In this document: one piece after another, positions 33,180 through 44,105 of the stretch
Position numbering within the stretch: position 1 is the first letter of the stretch
How the letters are laid out: the number at the start of each line of letters is the position of its first letter
DNA from: Crocodylus rhombifer
Taxonomy: Eukaryota > Chordata > Crocodylia > Crocodylidae
NCBI GenBank assembly: GCA_038503035.1
Contig: JAVSML010024702.1
Span: 62,001-126,000 of the forward strand
Reading direction: 5' to 3'
Length of the DNA stretch: 64,000 nucleotides
Notes under the pieces: generated by a model
Told to the model about the DNA's origin: nothing
Seen by the model: only the letters and a program-made list of their open reading frames with translations
Database searches by the model: none
Translations under genes and position numbers: made by a program

Positions 33180-35262
33180 ATGGGAGGTACATATCCCACA
33201 GACCCTGACTAATATCTCCCTGCTAAATATCATGACTTAAATGTTTTTGACAAGAAAGGAGCAGGCCAACTTCCCCCACACCACTCCTATGATTTATCTT
33301 TTGCCAGGGGCACAGATTCTGTTTGATCACATTTATTCTTTCTCCAAACTACAGCTCAAGGTTCGCAAGCAACAAATTGCAGAGAACCTCCATAAGGTGG
33401 TCATCAGGCCTTCTGTATTGGCAGCTGGGGATCCCGATATTCTTTGTGGCCAAGATGGCTCACTCCCCTCCTGTGTTGACTACACACCTTTAAACAGGAT
33501 AACAGTTTGGACCCATTACTCACTGCCTTTACTGAACGAATTATTTGAGAGACTTCATCAGGCTAAGATTTTTTCAAAGTTGATTCTGTGAGAGGCCTAC
33601 AACCTAATCTGTATACAGGAGAGGGATGAGTGGAAAACCACATTTCAGTCCTGCTATGGGCATTTTGAATACCTGGTTATGCCCTTTGGACTATGTAATC
33701 CCTCTGCTGTGTTCTAACACTATTAACGATGTGTTTTGAGATATGTTGGACCGATTTGCTATAATTTATCTGTGCAACACTTTAATTTTCTCTGATGAGG
33801 TGGCCCAGCATTCAGAAAATATGCGTTAGGTCCTGCTCAGGCTCTGAAAAACCAACTGTATGTTAAGCTGGAGAAATGTGCGTTTGATAGAACCTCAGCT
33901 GAATTCCTGGGTTAGATACTTTCCACCAAGGGCCTAACAATGGAAGCCCATAAAGTAACCACCATCACTGAGTGGACTGTACCACACAGTGTTAAGGGGC
34001 TCCAACAGACTTTGGGTTTTACTAATTTTTTTAGACATTTCATGAGTGTGTTCTCATACCTAGTAACCTGGCTGATCAGCCTTCTTAAGAAAAGGGTACC
34101 ATTTAAATGGTTTTCAGAAGCCCAAACTACCTTCAAAATGCTGAAAAGAGCTTTCACCTCTGTGCCCATCCTACTGCACCCTTTTATAATGCAGAACCTT
34201 TTATAATGGAAGCTGAGTCCTTGAGCTGCACTGTAGAGGCTATTCTGTCTCAGGCTTTGGATACCCCAGACAAGTTGCACTCTGTCCATTTTCTTCCTGG
34301 GGCCTGACACCATCCAAAAGGAATTACATTTGGGACCAGGAACACTCATAATCAAAGCAGTCTTTGACAAGTGGTGGCACCTTCTGGAAGAAGCTTACCA
34401 CCCCATCTAGGCAATAATGGACCATAAGAACCTGGACTAGTCAGGAACTGAATTTGCAACAGCTCTGCTGGTCACTCCCCTTTTTTGGTTTAATTTCATA
34501 ATCACATATCATCCAGGGGTCAAGAACTAGAAGGCAGACACCCTATAATATAGAGATGAAACCTCTGCACTAGACCCATCACCCTCCACTATTCTCCAAT
34601 TTAAGAATGTCATTCACAGAACTACTTGGCAGAGCCTCCTATTGGCCATCCAAGTAGCCCACATAGATGGTCCTCTTGTTAAAAAACTGCATTAGTCAGT
34701 AGGGCCATCCCAACCTGAGTTTTTGTGGTTCAGGGAGTTTCTTTTTTTCCAAGAGCATCTGTACATCCCAGACAGTCCTGTAAGATCAAGAGCATTGCAG
34801 TTCTGTGATGACTCTCCTGCTGCAGGCCACTTCAAACACTGACAGCCTGGCCCCATGATTTTGGTTAGTAACAAAGTCTGGCACTCCTCAAAAAATATCA
34901 AGACTCAAAGGCCGTCAGCTAACCTGGACCACCAGTATCTGGGCCCATTTAAGGTTGTGGATTTAAGCTACAGCTGCCAGAGACATTGAAAGTGCACCAT
35001 GTTTTCCATGTATTCCTACTCAAACCTTTTATGACCATCTCTTTCCTGACCGTCTGGATCTGCCCCCCCGGCAATAATGCAAGGTCATGAAGAATATATT
35101 GTTAAACAGGTATTAGACTCTAAACACATCTGAAGCAACCTCTACTATTTGATTAACTGGGAGGGAAGTGGCCCTGAGGAGCAATTTCACTCACTCAAAC
35201 CAGTACAGAACTTCTACAGACGTACCCAGAAAATCCAGGTCCTGGCTGCCTGAAAGACAGCC
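33180..35262 (+). pseudogene. Ty3/gypsy chromodomain retrotransposon pol, multiply broken
   Basis: Domains appear in order on the + strand. An RT start (KYHDLNVFDKK near 33217, PLLNELFERL near 33523 and FSKLIL) is followed by a stop at 33589. EAYNL, then [12 protein letters not shown] come next. The catalytic YxDD box is YLCN at 33767-33778, so both Asp are lost. The connection/RNase H region begins at 33940 (GLQQTLGFTNFFRHF; VPFKWFSEA). Then DKWWHLL, DHKNLD and TYHPG appear, an integrase HHCC remnant (CDDSPAAGHF near 34803), the GPFKVVD block near 34940, and a chromodomain (EEYIVKQVLDS to YLINWEGSG, about 35087-35173). Many stops and frameshifts; the integrase core is largely deleted. The chromodomain marks it as a chromovirus-type gypsy. 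Confidence 0.88.
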
Positions 35263-35280
35263 CCATAAGGGGGTAAGTAC

Positions 35281-35727
35281 TGACTGACGATCAAGCATGC
35301 TCAGCTGGGCCAAGCCCATGAGTTATCTCATCTGCCCCTGAACCCATTTCTGCCTCATTTGCTATCAAAAGTACCACACAGCCTTTCCAAGCACACCTGC
35401 AGCCTCAGGCTGCAGACACTGTTCGTACAGCCTCCGTCTATTCTGGCAACCCTCCGGTTTACTGTGCTCTGGTTCTCCTGACTTCTGACTTGGCTTTGGC
35501 TTTTCCTGACCCTGATCTTAGACCTTTGCTGAAACTCAGCTCTGGCCCTGCTCTCTCTGGTTCTCCTAGCATCTTGACTTGACCTGACTTCCTTGACCCT
35601 GATCTTGGATCTTCCCTGCGACTCCGCACCAGTTCTCTGACCCCTGGCTCCTGACTTTGGCTTGCCTCTCAGACTACCTCTCTTAGATCTCCCCTGAAAC
35701 TTGGTCCCACTGAGTGCTCTGGTAACA
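35281..35727 (+). repeat. LTR-like sequence, downstream copy (likely 3' LTR)
   Basis: It starts TGACTGACGATCAAGC, 18 bases after the end of the gypsy coding region. It follows a purine tract CATAAGGGGG (35264-35273) in the position of a polypurine tract. It is similar along its length to 27894-28351. The 3' boundary is set at the end of similarity (GGTCCCAC) plus a terminal ...GGTAACA, and is uncertain by about 20 bases. The two copies differ at many sites, so the insertion is old or the two come from different insertions. Confidence 0.75.
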
Positions 35728-38189
35728 CTTACTTTTTTACATAGTTGCTTTTGAGATTGATGCTGCTACTGGGGTGATAGGCAGCAGAGTCAGAACCTCA
35801 CCAGACAGACGGACTCAGGTAACATATTCAAAGCTGCTCGGCACCGAGATCTGTCCAAGACTCTTTTAGAAATGCTCGGAGTGCTAAGCAGACTCTCTTC
35901 ACTACCTCCAGCAAATGTTGCACACACTCCTCAGCAATTCCTTTCCCTTTGGGTTTTGCCAGGCTGCCCTGGCCAGAGTAAGCCCTTTCAAAGACATTTC
36001 AAAAGAACATGGCACCTCCTCTGGGCTGAGAAAGCCCACACGGGTAAGACAATCTGCAGCCAAACTACAGCAAAAGTCCTTCCTGAAAGGATGAAGGACC
36101 TGTTTGCCCCATCACCTCTAGGCTTGTTGCTAGATATCAAAGGAAAGTAACTGAGGTACCAATATGGCTCTGTAATGCTGCTCCTGATACCAGCTGCCAA
36201 AACTGTCATCCCTGCCAAAAGGTGCAAATCCTGAAATCGCATCACCAAACAGATGGATCACTAGAGTAGGGGAGGTCCTTGCAATGGAAAAAATGAGTAA
36301 TTCAAGGAGAGATGCTTATGCCAGCTATCCAAGTGCTTGGCGGCTGTAATATGCTAAGAACTTGGAGTACTGCCTGAGATAGGGTTGTATTCTTCAAGCA
36401 CTGACACAATCCTGAACATGTAGAACCTGAGGAAACAGTGTCACTGGGTTAAAGTGACTACTGTCAGCCTGCCTGCTCAGTCCTCCTTGACAGAGCCAGG
36501 AAAGCAGCAAGCTTCAGTCTACGCATGTACCCCAGCTGCACTCTGTTAGAAATACTGACCCAACTTTTAAATGGCCAATCAAGCCAAACATACACTAAGA
36601 AAAGAGAAGCATCCTTCCTTTTATACCCTGCTTACGGGCACTTTCCCAAGCACTGTTTCCTTCCTTCAACATGCAGTGATATCATCCCATCATGAAAAAT
36701 GTCCGCCAGATTTTGCCAGACAGGTTAAAACATAGTATTTGCTGCCCCACCACTCAGCATTAGTTGGATAACAGGGATTCTCTCTCCCAGTCCATATTCA
36801 TTCAGTCTCTCAATAGCCCCAAAGGCTTCCTTCCCCATAAACTACATAACTGGATGCCTTTTAAATGAGAACTGACTATAAGTGACTTGATTTTTTCTGC
36901 CTCATTGTATAAGTCAGCCCGAACACTTACTTGGGGCTGGTCCCATCTACTAACAATGCAGATCTGTTTCTAACTATCACGCGGGGTGATGGCTCAGAAC
37001 CCCAGAATTCAGGCTCAAGCAGCTTAGGCCTGAGCCAGGTCTTTTAAAACTCCTGAATAAAAGAAGAGACACATCAGTCACCCATGAAAGTTCCCTTATC
37101 CTGGAAAGCCACTTTAAAATCTGTAATGGTCCATATATCATGCTGCAGGAACCATTCCAATTAGATGTGCTTGCCTTCACACTCGCACAGCCCTGCTGCT
37201 CTCCAGGTCTATGGCCTGGACCAAGTTCCCATTTGTTAACTGTGCTGACCCCAACAGAGTTACACCAGTAGAGGGGGATTTCAGGCCCCGTTGAGCTCCT
37301 TTTCCATGTACATTAGCAGTGTGTCTCTTTCAGAAGCTGTGTGGCCAGGTTCAGAAGCAGTCGCATCATTCAGTAGCAGGAATGAAAGATGCCTGCTGGT
37401 GATCTCTGAATGCAGTGAATGATACAGTCCAATTCCAGCTTTGGCTCTGCTGTTTGCAGAACTCCTCACTGAATCCAGGCAGAACCCCTGGGGCCCTGAA
37501 AAAACTGAATTCCTTGCTATGATTGGTGGTTATTAGGACTGGTATGGTGTGCAGTTAAGAGCATCCTATAAGTGACACATCAGTTAATATGATCAAGGTT
37601 AACAATGACCATTAGTTATTATTAATATAGTTATTAATAATATTTAAAACATGTTTCCCTCTGTAATGCCCTAAGTGGTGTTGGGCTCCAACAGCTCGCT
37701 CTGCTTTCCAGAGACCAGGCTAGAGGAGACTGGTGCTCTTTAGTACGCATGCTGATTTCACTGTTCACAATTTAAAATATGTGCCAGTTGAAAGGATAGC
37801 TGTGGGTGAGGTATGTGAAATGGGTGGAGGATGTATATGCTGAGTACCTGAATATGTTTGGGGAGCTGAATAGAAACATGCAAGACTATGGATGAGAATA
37901 TAGGTCAAATTCTGTACTAACGCATGCACTCATTACTCCCATGGAAATCAGTGACAGGTGCACATATATACTAGAGAATATAAACTAATATGTTTAAACC
38001 GGCATGCTGCGTGTTTCCATCCAGGTAGAAAATGAGTCCAGTAGCTGCTTAGAAGGATTGTGAAGGAGTGTGGGATAGCCTTTTTTTTTTTCTTTCTTTC
38101 CATATAACCCAAGGATTTACATTTTCCAGGTGTGTTACCTTGTCCATCCAAAAATATAACAATGAGACTAAAGGAAGAACTGTCTGTGT
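35728..38189. other. No gene recognised; possible dispersed-repeat scrap at 37905-37965
   Basis: GTCAAATTCTGTACTAACGC with CTCCCATGGAAATCAGTGAC resembles a common amniote repeat, but it is short and decayed. 37600-37660 is AT-rich (TTATTAATA words). Other frames are short and unrecognised. Confidence 0.35.
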
Positions 38190-38280
38190 GCGTGCTTGAA
38201 CAGCACTCAGCACAATGGGGGACCTAGACCCTAATTGTGACTTTCAGGCTCACAAACAAACAATTCAATAAATAAAATAT
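38190..38280 (+). repeat. MIR/L2-type 3' tail
   Basis: The segment reads TGAACAGCACTCAGCACAATG with a following GGGGACCTAGACCCTAATTG and ends in AATTCAATAAATAAAATA. This resembles the CAGYGCCTAGCACAATGGGG ... AATAAATAA tail shared by old amniote retroposons. Only the tail is present. Confidence 0.45.
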
Positions 38281-39421
38281 AATCAGCCTAAATGTTTTAA
38301 AAAAGCAAAAAACCCAAGAACAAAGTGACACATAGCATGTGTGTGTATGCATATGTGTGTTCGCACATGCTTATGTGTGCTATCAAACCAGTCCCATCTG
38401 AACTGAACTCCAAATAGCAGCTGCTTCTACCACACCAGCCACAGAAATGTCGAGAAGACATCACTGTCACACAGATCACTGAGCAACAGCTTTCCAAACT
38501 ACATTAGTAGGAGAACACATATTTCAATTGGCTCCCATTTATAACTGGAAACTAGTACCTGGCTTAGCAGGTGGATAATTTCCAATGAACAAGAAAGTGC
38601 TGCTTTTTTGGGTTAATTCCACGTACTGGGTGGGATTATGTTCACAGATGTCACTTTTATCAGGTGCTGTGTGGTATAGGCAGACACATGCTTAACTTGG
38701 CAAATTTTCTCAGTTTTATTTATTACTCAAAGGTAGTACATATTTTAATAGATATGCATCTTCTGTGAGGGGACTGGAGGGGACTGTAGGGGCTATGCAT
38801 TTCAAACAGCCAAATATCTGCCTTTCTCTGTGATATTTTGTGACTACAGGGAGACCACGTGTGTAGGATAGGAAGAGGCATGTGTGTTATTGCTGATATT
38901 AAGGATATTCTTTTTAACACCTAAATGAGGGTAAAGTACTTAACAAATACAGAAAGATTTATTCCCAGATCCGCTTTGTCAGATGCCAATCAAAAACGTT
39001 TCACTACATGCAACAGTGCTGAGAGGTCTGACAGCAATTCAAGGTAAAATATAGGTATTCCTGAGCCATGCATTCAACAATCCATAGCTGTTCTCAGAGC
39101 AGCCTCAGAAATACTCCTTGGGACGCAACAGCAGAAAGAAATTACACAAGCACCACTCCTCAGGGGCACACCCCACTGCCATCACTAGGTCTTTCAGAAC
39201 AAGAAAAAATGGCAAGAAAGTAAGTGGTACTAACCACACGGGTCTGATTTCTAGAGTGGTGGTAAGGTGAGATGCATCTCCCCTGCAGCATGTTGCACTG
39301 AGTACAGCGCATGCGCACTGCTGAATGGAAAAGGAATAGATATACTTTAGCTTTGTCAAGAATCAATTACTGTGAACTTGTGTCTTTGAATCTTTTCTTA
39401 CTGAGGATCAAATCCTGCAAT
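38281..39421. other. No gene or repeat recognised
   Basis: Short TG-rich stretch at 38330-38380 (GTGTGTGTATGCATATGTGTG-like). No conserved frame. Confidence 0.4.
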
Positions 39422-39429
39422 TCTACCAG

Positions 39430-40159
39430 TAGGGCTGTGCGAAGCTTCGGGTGGTGAGTCGTTTCGGAGGAGATTCAGCCAGATTTGGTGGCCAAATCTC
39501 CAAATCCGAATCGAACCAGGGACCAATTTAAAGATCTGAATCAATTCAAAGCTCATTCAGAGAGCTTTGATGATTCGGGCAGTCCCTGGTGGCAGGGAGC
39601 TGCAGCTGACTCCAAGCTGGTAAGTACTAGGGGCTGGGGGAGGGGACCCCTCCCAGCCCCCCCACTCCCCTAGCTCCCCCAGAGCTGCCCCTGCCTGCTC
39701 CAGCTCAGTATGTTAAAAAAAAGCCCCAACGCACTGGATGCTGCCTGGCCAGGGGGCAGTGCCTGCTGCCCCCTACTGCCCCATGCTGCATGGGGGACTC
39801 TGCACAAGCCCCCCAACACTCTCCCTACTCCCCCAGTCCCCCCATGAGTGCCCCGCCAGGCCAGCTCTGGCCCTTTAAGAAAAGAAAAAAATGAAAAAAA
39901 ACCCAGACTCACTGCTTGGGGCATTTTTTTTAACAAGTGCCAGGAGCTGGGCCGGGCAGGGCAGCCATTGCTGGGCGGGGAGAGTGGGCAGGAGATGGGC
40001 CTAACCTGGCCTGGCTGATTCAGAGATTCAGCAGCAGACGAATCTCCTAATCAGATTCAACCTAATCAAATCAGGACAGTGATTCAGATCACCGAATTGA
40101 ATCACCATTCCCCAAATTGGCCAAATCCAAATCCAGAGTGAATACTACCTGCTGGCCTA
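39430..40159. mobile_element. hAT MITE, same terminus as the 30-32 kb hAT
   Basis: The left end TAGGGCTGTGCGAAGCTTCG is nearly the terminus of the hAT at 32658. The right end (inverse TAGGCCAGCAGGTAGTATTC) keeps only about half of the matches. Flanking octamers TCTACCAG (39422-39429) and CCTACCAG (40160-40167) match at 7 of 8 positions, an 8-bp hAT duplication. Subterminal ATTCAGATC/GATTCAG/AATCCGAATC words occur on both sides. The core has stretches of C and A. No transposase remains, so it would have depended on an enzyme like that encoded at 30.6-31.8 kb. Confidence 0.82.
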
Positions 40160-40211
40160 CCTACCAGTACACCTCCCATTGCCTGCACCTGGTTAACAAG
40201 GCGTGCAAAGC

Positions 40212-40420
40212 AGGAGTGGGCAATTATTTGAACTGGAGGGCCAGTTAAGGAGTTTTGGGGAGCTGTTGTGGTCTGGAGGGGTGTGGGGGTTGCTGACTCA
40301 GCCTGGCACGGGGAATGGTGGCCAGGTGGGGCCGGGGCTAGGATTGCAGCGTAGGTCCCGGGGCCCAGGGCAGAGCCGCAATCCACTCCCTACCTGTCCC
40401 TGCCTACAGAACCAGCTTGT
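40212..40420 (+). repeat. hAT-like left end (CAGGAGTGGGCAA) with GC-rich body
   Basis: CAGGAGTGGGCAATTATTTG at 40211 followed by GGAGGGCCAGTTAAGGAG resembles the CAGGGGTGGGCAA terminus of vertebrate hAT MITEs. No matching right end was found before the next CR1, so the copy is truncated or the call is wrong. The right boundary is approximate. Confidence 0.4.
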
Positions 40421-40889
40421 TTAAGATGAGTGGCTGGTTTGCTTTTGCTGCTATCTAAATCACTTCTTGTCATGAGTGACCATTGGCTTTTCAATTCAGT
40501 AATGAAGGGACATTGTGGAAGATCCCACAACTCCCTTGTGGGACTGCTTTGCAACAGAAGGATAGGTCTCAACCAGTGGTGACTGTCAAGGGACCTTGCA
40601 GTGCAATGGTCATCCAGGTTCCTGTCTCCTGTTTACGTCAAAGCCCCTCCAAGCTATATGGCCTGGAGAAGTCTCACATGTGCACGTCCCTTGTCAACTG
40701 ACCCTCCGAGGTCAATACTGACTTGAAAAGAAGCCTGCCCAATATCTGGTCAGATTCCCAGGAGTTCATCAGACTGCTCACGCAGGGGCAGGGGCCTGGG
40801 GGAAGGAATCTGCCATCACTTTCAACCACAGTTTTCACCGAAGGCCAGGTATTGGCCATAGGCTGCAAGAACGCCCCAGAATCAACCAG

Positions 40890-41665
40890 ATGAAATCCAA
40901 CAAGGACAAGTGAAAAATCCTGCCCTTTTCCAATAACTGAATGGAAACATAAAGACCAGGGAGTGATTGGTTAGGCTATGGTACTGCAGCAAAGGATCCG
41001 GGAGTTACAGTACAATATAAGCTAAGTATGAGCCAACAGTGTGCTCTTATTGCAAAAAAGGCCAACAGTGCACTGTGTGGCATTAACAGGAGTGTAATTT
41101 GCAAATCAAAGGAAACAATTCTTCTGCACTATTCAGCACTAGGGAGGCCTCACCTGAAGTACTATGTCCAGTTTTGGGCCCCATACTTCAAAAAGGCTCA
41201 GGACAATTTGGAAAGAGTCTAACACAGGGCAACAAAAATGATTAGAGGTTGGGGAAGTGTAACTTATGAAGAGAGGCTGAAAGAACTAGGGCCATTTAGT
41301 CTGGAGAAGAAAAAAGATGGAAAGGATTTAATATCAGGCTTCAAATACCTGAGGTGAAATTGCAGAGCATGGAAACGGGCTTTTCTCGGTGGCTGCAGGG
41401 AACAGGACTAGGAGCAATTGCCTCATGTTGCAGCAGAGGAAATTCACGGAGGAGATTAGGAGGAACTTTCTGACAATGAAAATGATCAAGCATCGGAACA
41501 AGCCACTGTAGAAGTCATTGAAACTTCATCTGTAGAAAATTTCAAGAGCGGATTGGACAGACATTTGGCTGGGGTGGTTTAGTCAGGGACAATCCTTTCT
41601 TGAGCAGGAGGCTGGACTATATGACCTTATGAAGTCTCTTCCAACCCTACTTTCCTGTAAACCTA
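40890..41665 (+). mobile_element. CR1 LINE, 3' fragment
   Basis: It encodes the RT C-terminal part in decayed form: LSMSQQCALIAKKAN, then HYSALGRPHLKYYVQFWAPY, an ERV stop, TKMIRG-like, YEERLKELGPFSLEKK and FKYLR. A 3' UTR follows, 'caggaggctggactatatga' and then CTCTTCCAACCCTACTTTCC. It lacks motif A and the catalytic box, has several stops and looks old. Confidence 0.85.
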
Positions 41666-43994
41666 TGGTTCAAAGGTTTCAGTTTTGCAACCTGTACAGT
41701 CTGTAATTTCTAATCTGTTGATGATCTTCCAAAAGCAACCACAAGACCCAGTTATTACAAGGCCTGGCTGCCACTCACAGTTAGTGCTGAGCACAGCAAT
41801 ACACGTATTCTTGAGCAACAGAGATCCTGTTAAGCCTGCTTTGAGCTCCTTGCCAGGGTAACCTGTGAAATGGAGGATTGGTTTAAGTTGGTCATGTTGA
41901 TTTTTAAAACCTTAGCAACACAGTAACCCCAACTGTAGCTGAGGCGTCTGCCCTGGGCCCTGTCTTGATGATAGGGCTGGATTAGGGCACAACATAATAC
42001 CTAGAACTTCAGCTCCTGAAGTCATGTGATGAGGTCAAAATCTATACATTTATATACACTGCTCACCATAGTAATGCTTGCCTGCATCTGCCGAGGACCT
42101 ATAATAAGAGCTCCAAGAGGGGTGACATGCCCTATTCACCTTAACCCTGCAACTTGCTACTCTAGGGGCACCATCTATCCAACACCACTCCAGCCCAGAG
42201 CTGTGTCTCGGTAGCAGAACCCTGTCACTGAACTATCTGCTTCACCAAGAGGGTACACTTGGGTCTCTCTTCCTTTTCCAAGACAAACCTCAGCCTCCCT
42301 GGGGGAGGGAACAGTAGTTCAGGGAAGCCCAGCCTGCTCAAAGTGCCATGCTGAGCCCTTAAGCAACCCAGCTGGCAGTTTTTGTGTGAATATTCTCTGC
42401 CATTCCCGAAAGAGATGGGGCTGTGATTCTGGAGGTGGGACTCTGGTTGGGAGCAGTGCCATAGTGGGGTGTCTTCAGGTTTATATTATAATAATCTGCT
42501 GCCAAAGTGTCCGTGGATTTGGCATGATTGTTGGTGGAGGCAGATTCAATGCTGTACATCTTCCTTTTTACCTCACCTTTTGTCACCACTGTCTTTGCTG
42601 TTTGTCTGAAGGGTTCAGTGTCCCTCTGTACTATCTCCCCTATAGTCTTTTATTTTGTCTAAGTTTGACTGTAAATGGTAGGGCTCTTACTGGCTCTGTG
42701 AAAGCCCCTGCACTTTATATCTTTACTTGTGGTGCCCCAGAAATAGGAATCTAGAAAAATTAGCAATTGCCTGGGTCCCCATAGCTGGCAAAGCCCGTGT
42801 GTGAACACAGAGCTGTGAGTCAGGGACTTCTAGGCTCCATTTGCTGCTACCCCTCCCATGCCTCAGTTTCCCACTCCATATAGTAGAGCTAAAACTGCTA
42901 GCTTACTGCATAGGAGAGGGTGCTAGATTTGCAACCACCCTGATGGAAAGCACAAAAGAAAGTCAAAGAGCCCTTATTCTGGTTGTAATCATGTGTATGG
43001 CTGCTGTTCAATGTCCCATAGGCAAGAGGGGGCTCACTGAGGAATGGCCATTATCTACTGTTGGGACCCCAGGAGCTGCAGCACCCAACACAGCACCACA
43101 AGAGTCTGCAGGAGCCATAAAGGTCAAAGCATTCAAACCTGAACACCTAAAGCCAGAATACTAAATAATGTCCTGCCTGAGCAGGATTGAACCCTACCAC
43201 TCCTACTGGCTTCAGTGGGAGCTTCCCTCACCTCCCAGGTTGTAGATGGGAATGCCGTGATTAGCCAAACTAGAAACTTGCCTACAGATCCCCTGTGGGG
43301 ACAAGGCATACCATCTGCTGCTCCTTTGCCATTACCGCTGACATGGATTTTCCATCTTAACTCTATTATATTTTGTTGATAAATATGCATTCCCTGCACA
43401 GTGTAACTCCTAGAGGGTGTAAGGTGTGCACCAGTTTAAGCACCACCAGTACCAGAAGGGCAGCCATGATTGCCAGTGTCTCCTAAAACACTGTTGCCTC
43501 AGCTTGATTCACATCTTCATCACAGCCCTCCTGCCTCGTTACCAGCTCCAGCCAGTATGCAGCGCGTAGCACTTTCAACATCCCCATAATAACAACCTGC
43601 ACAGTGTCAGCAGCTCAGCCTTGCCTGGGAGCAAAATGTTCATTCAGAGGAGAACCTGGGACATTGCTCTATTATTCTAACTAAAATTCAGGTGACGCTT
43701 CACATGCTAAGCAGCTCAGTGACTCTGCAGCAGATACAGCAACAGCAGCCTGGATCCCAGGGGCAACTTCTCAGTAGACTACTTACCTATGGCTACACTA
43801 TGCTCCTTTATGAGGCACAGACCCTATACTAAGTGCATAAAATGCAGGCTCCAAAGCAGCTTGTTCTCAGGCAGTGACTCAGGCTGAGCTCAGAGAATTA
43901 CCTCTACCACCAGTTGTGTTGGAAACTGCAAGCTGCGGGTCCTGGGTACTCCTAGGACCATGAATGTGGTGTTTAATCTTTCACATGGAAGAGT
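41666..43994. other. No gene recognised
   Basis: Several short frames at 42359-43164, none with a domain. CCATGCCTCAGTTTCCC near 42857 recalls the reverse MIR 3' block, but the rest of a MIR is not visible. Confidence 0.4.
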
Positions 43995-44105
43995 TTTGTA
44001 GTTTCATAGTTTCTAGGGTCAGAAGCGACCTGACTAGATCATCAAGTCTGACCCCCTGCCCTGGGCAGGGGCAAGTGCTGGGATCATAATACCCCAGCCA
44101 ACATT
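43995..44105 (-). mobile_element. CR1 3' terminus fragment
   Basis: GTTTCATAGTTTCTAGGGTC on the + strand, then AGATCATCAAGTCTGACCCC and CTGCCCTGGGCAGGG, match the 3' end of the CR1 at 5031 read from its terminus. It carries the same TTTCATAG octamer. Only about 110 bp of 3' UTR inserted. Confidence 0.85.

Noticed and set aside
35872..36150. 92-codon frame after the 3' LTR as an env-like or host gene
   Set aside because: No signal peptide, membrane segment or family motif; it lies outside the LTR boundary.
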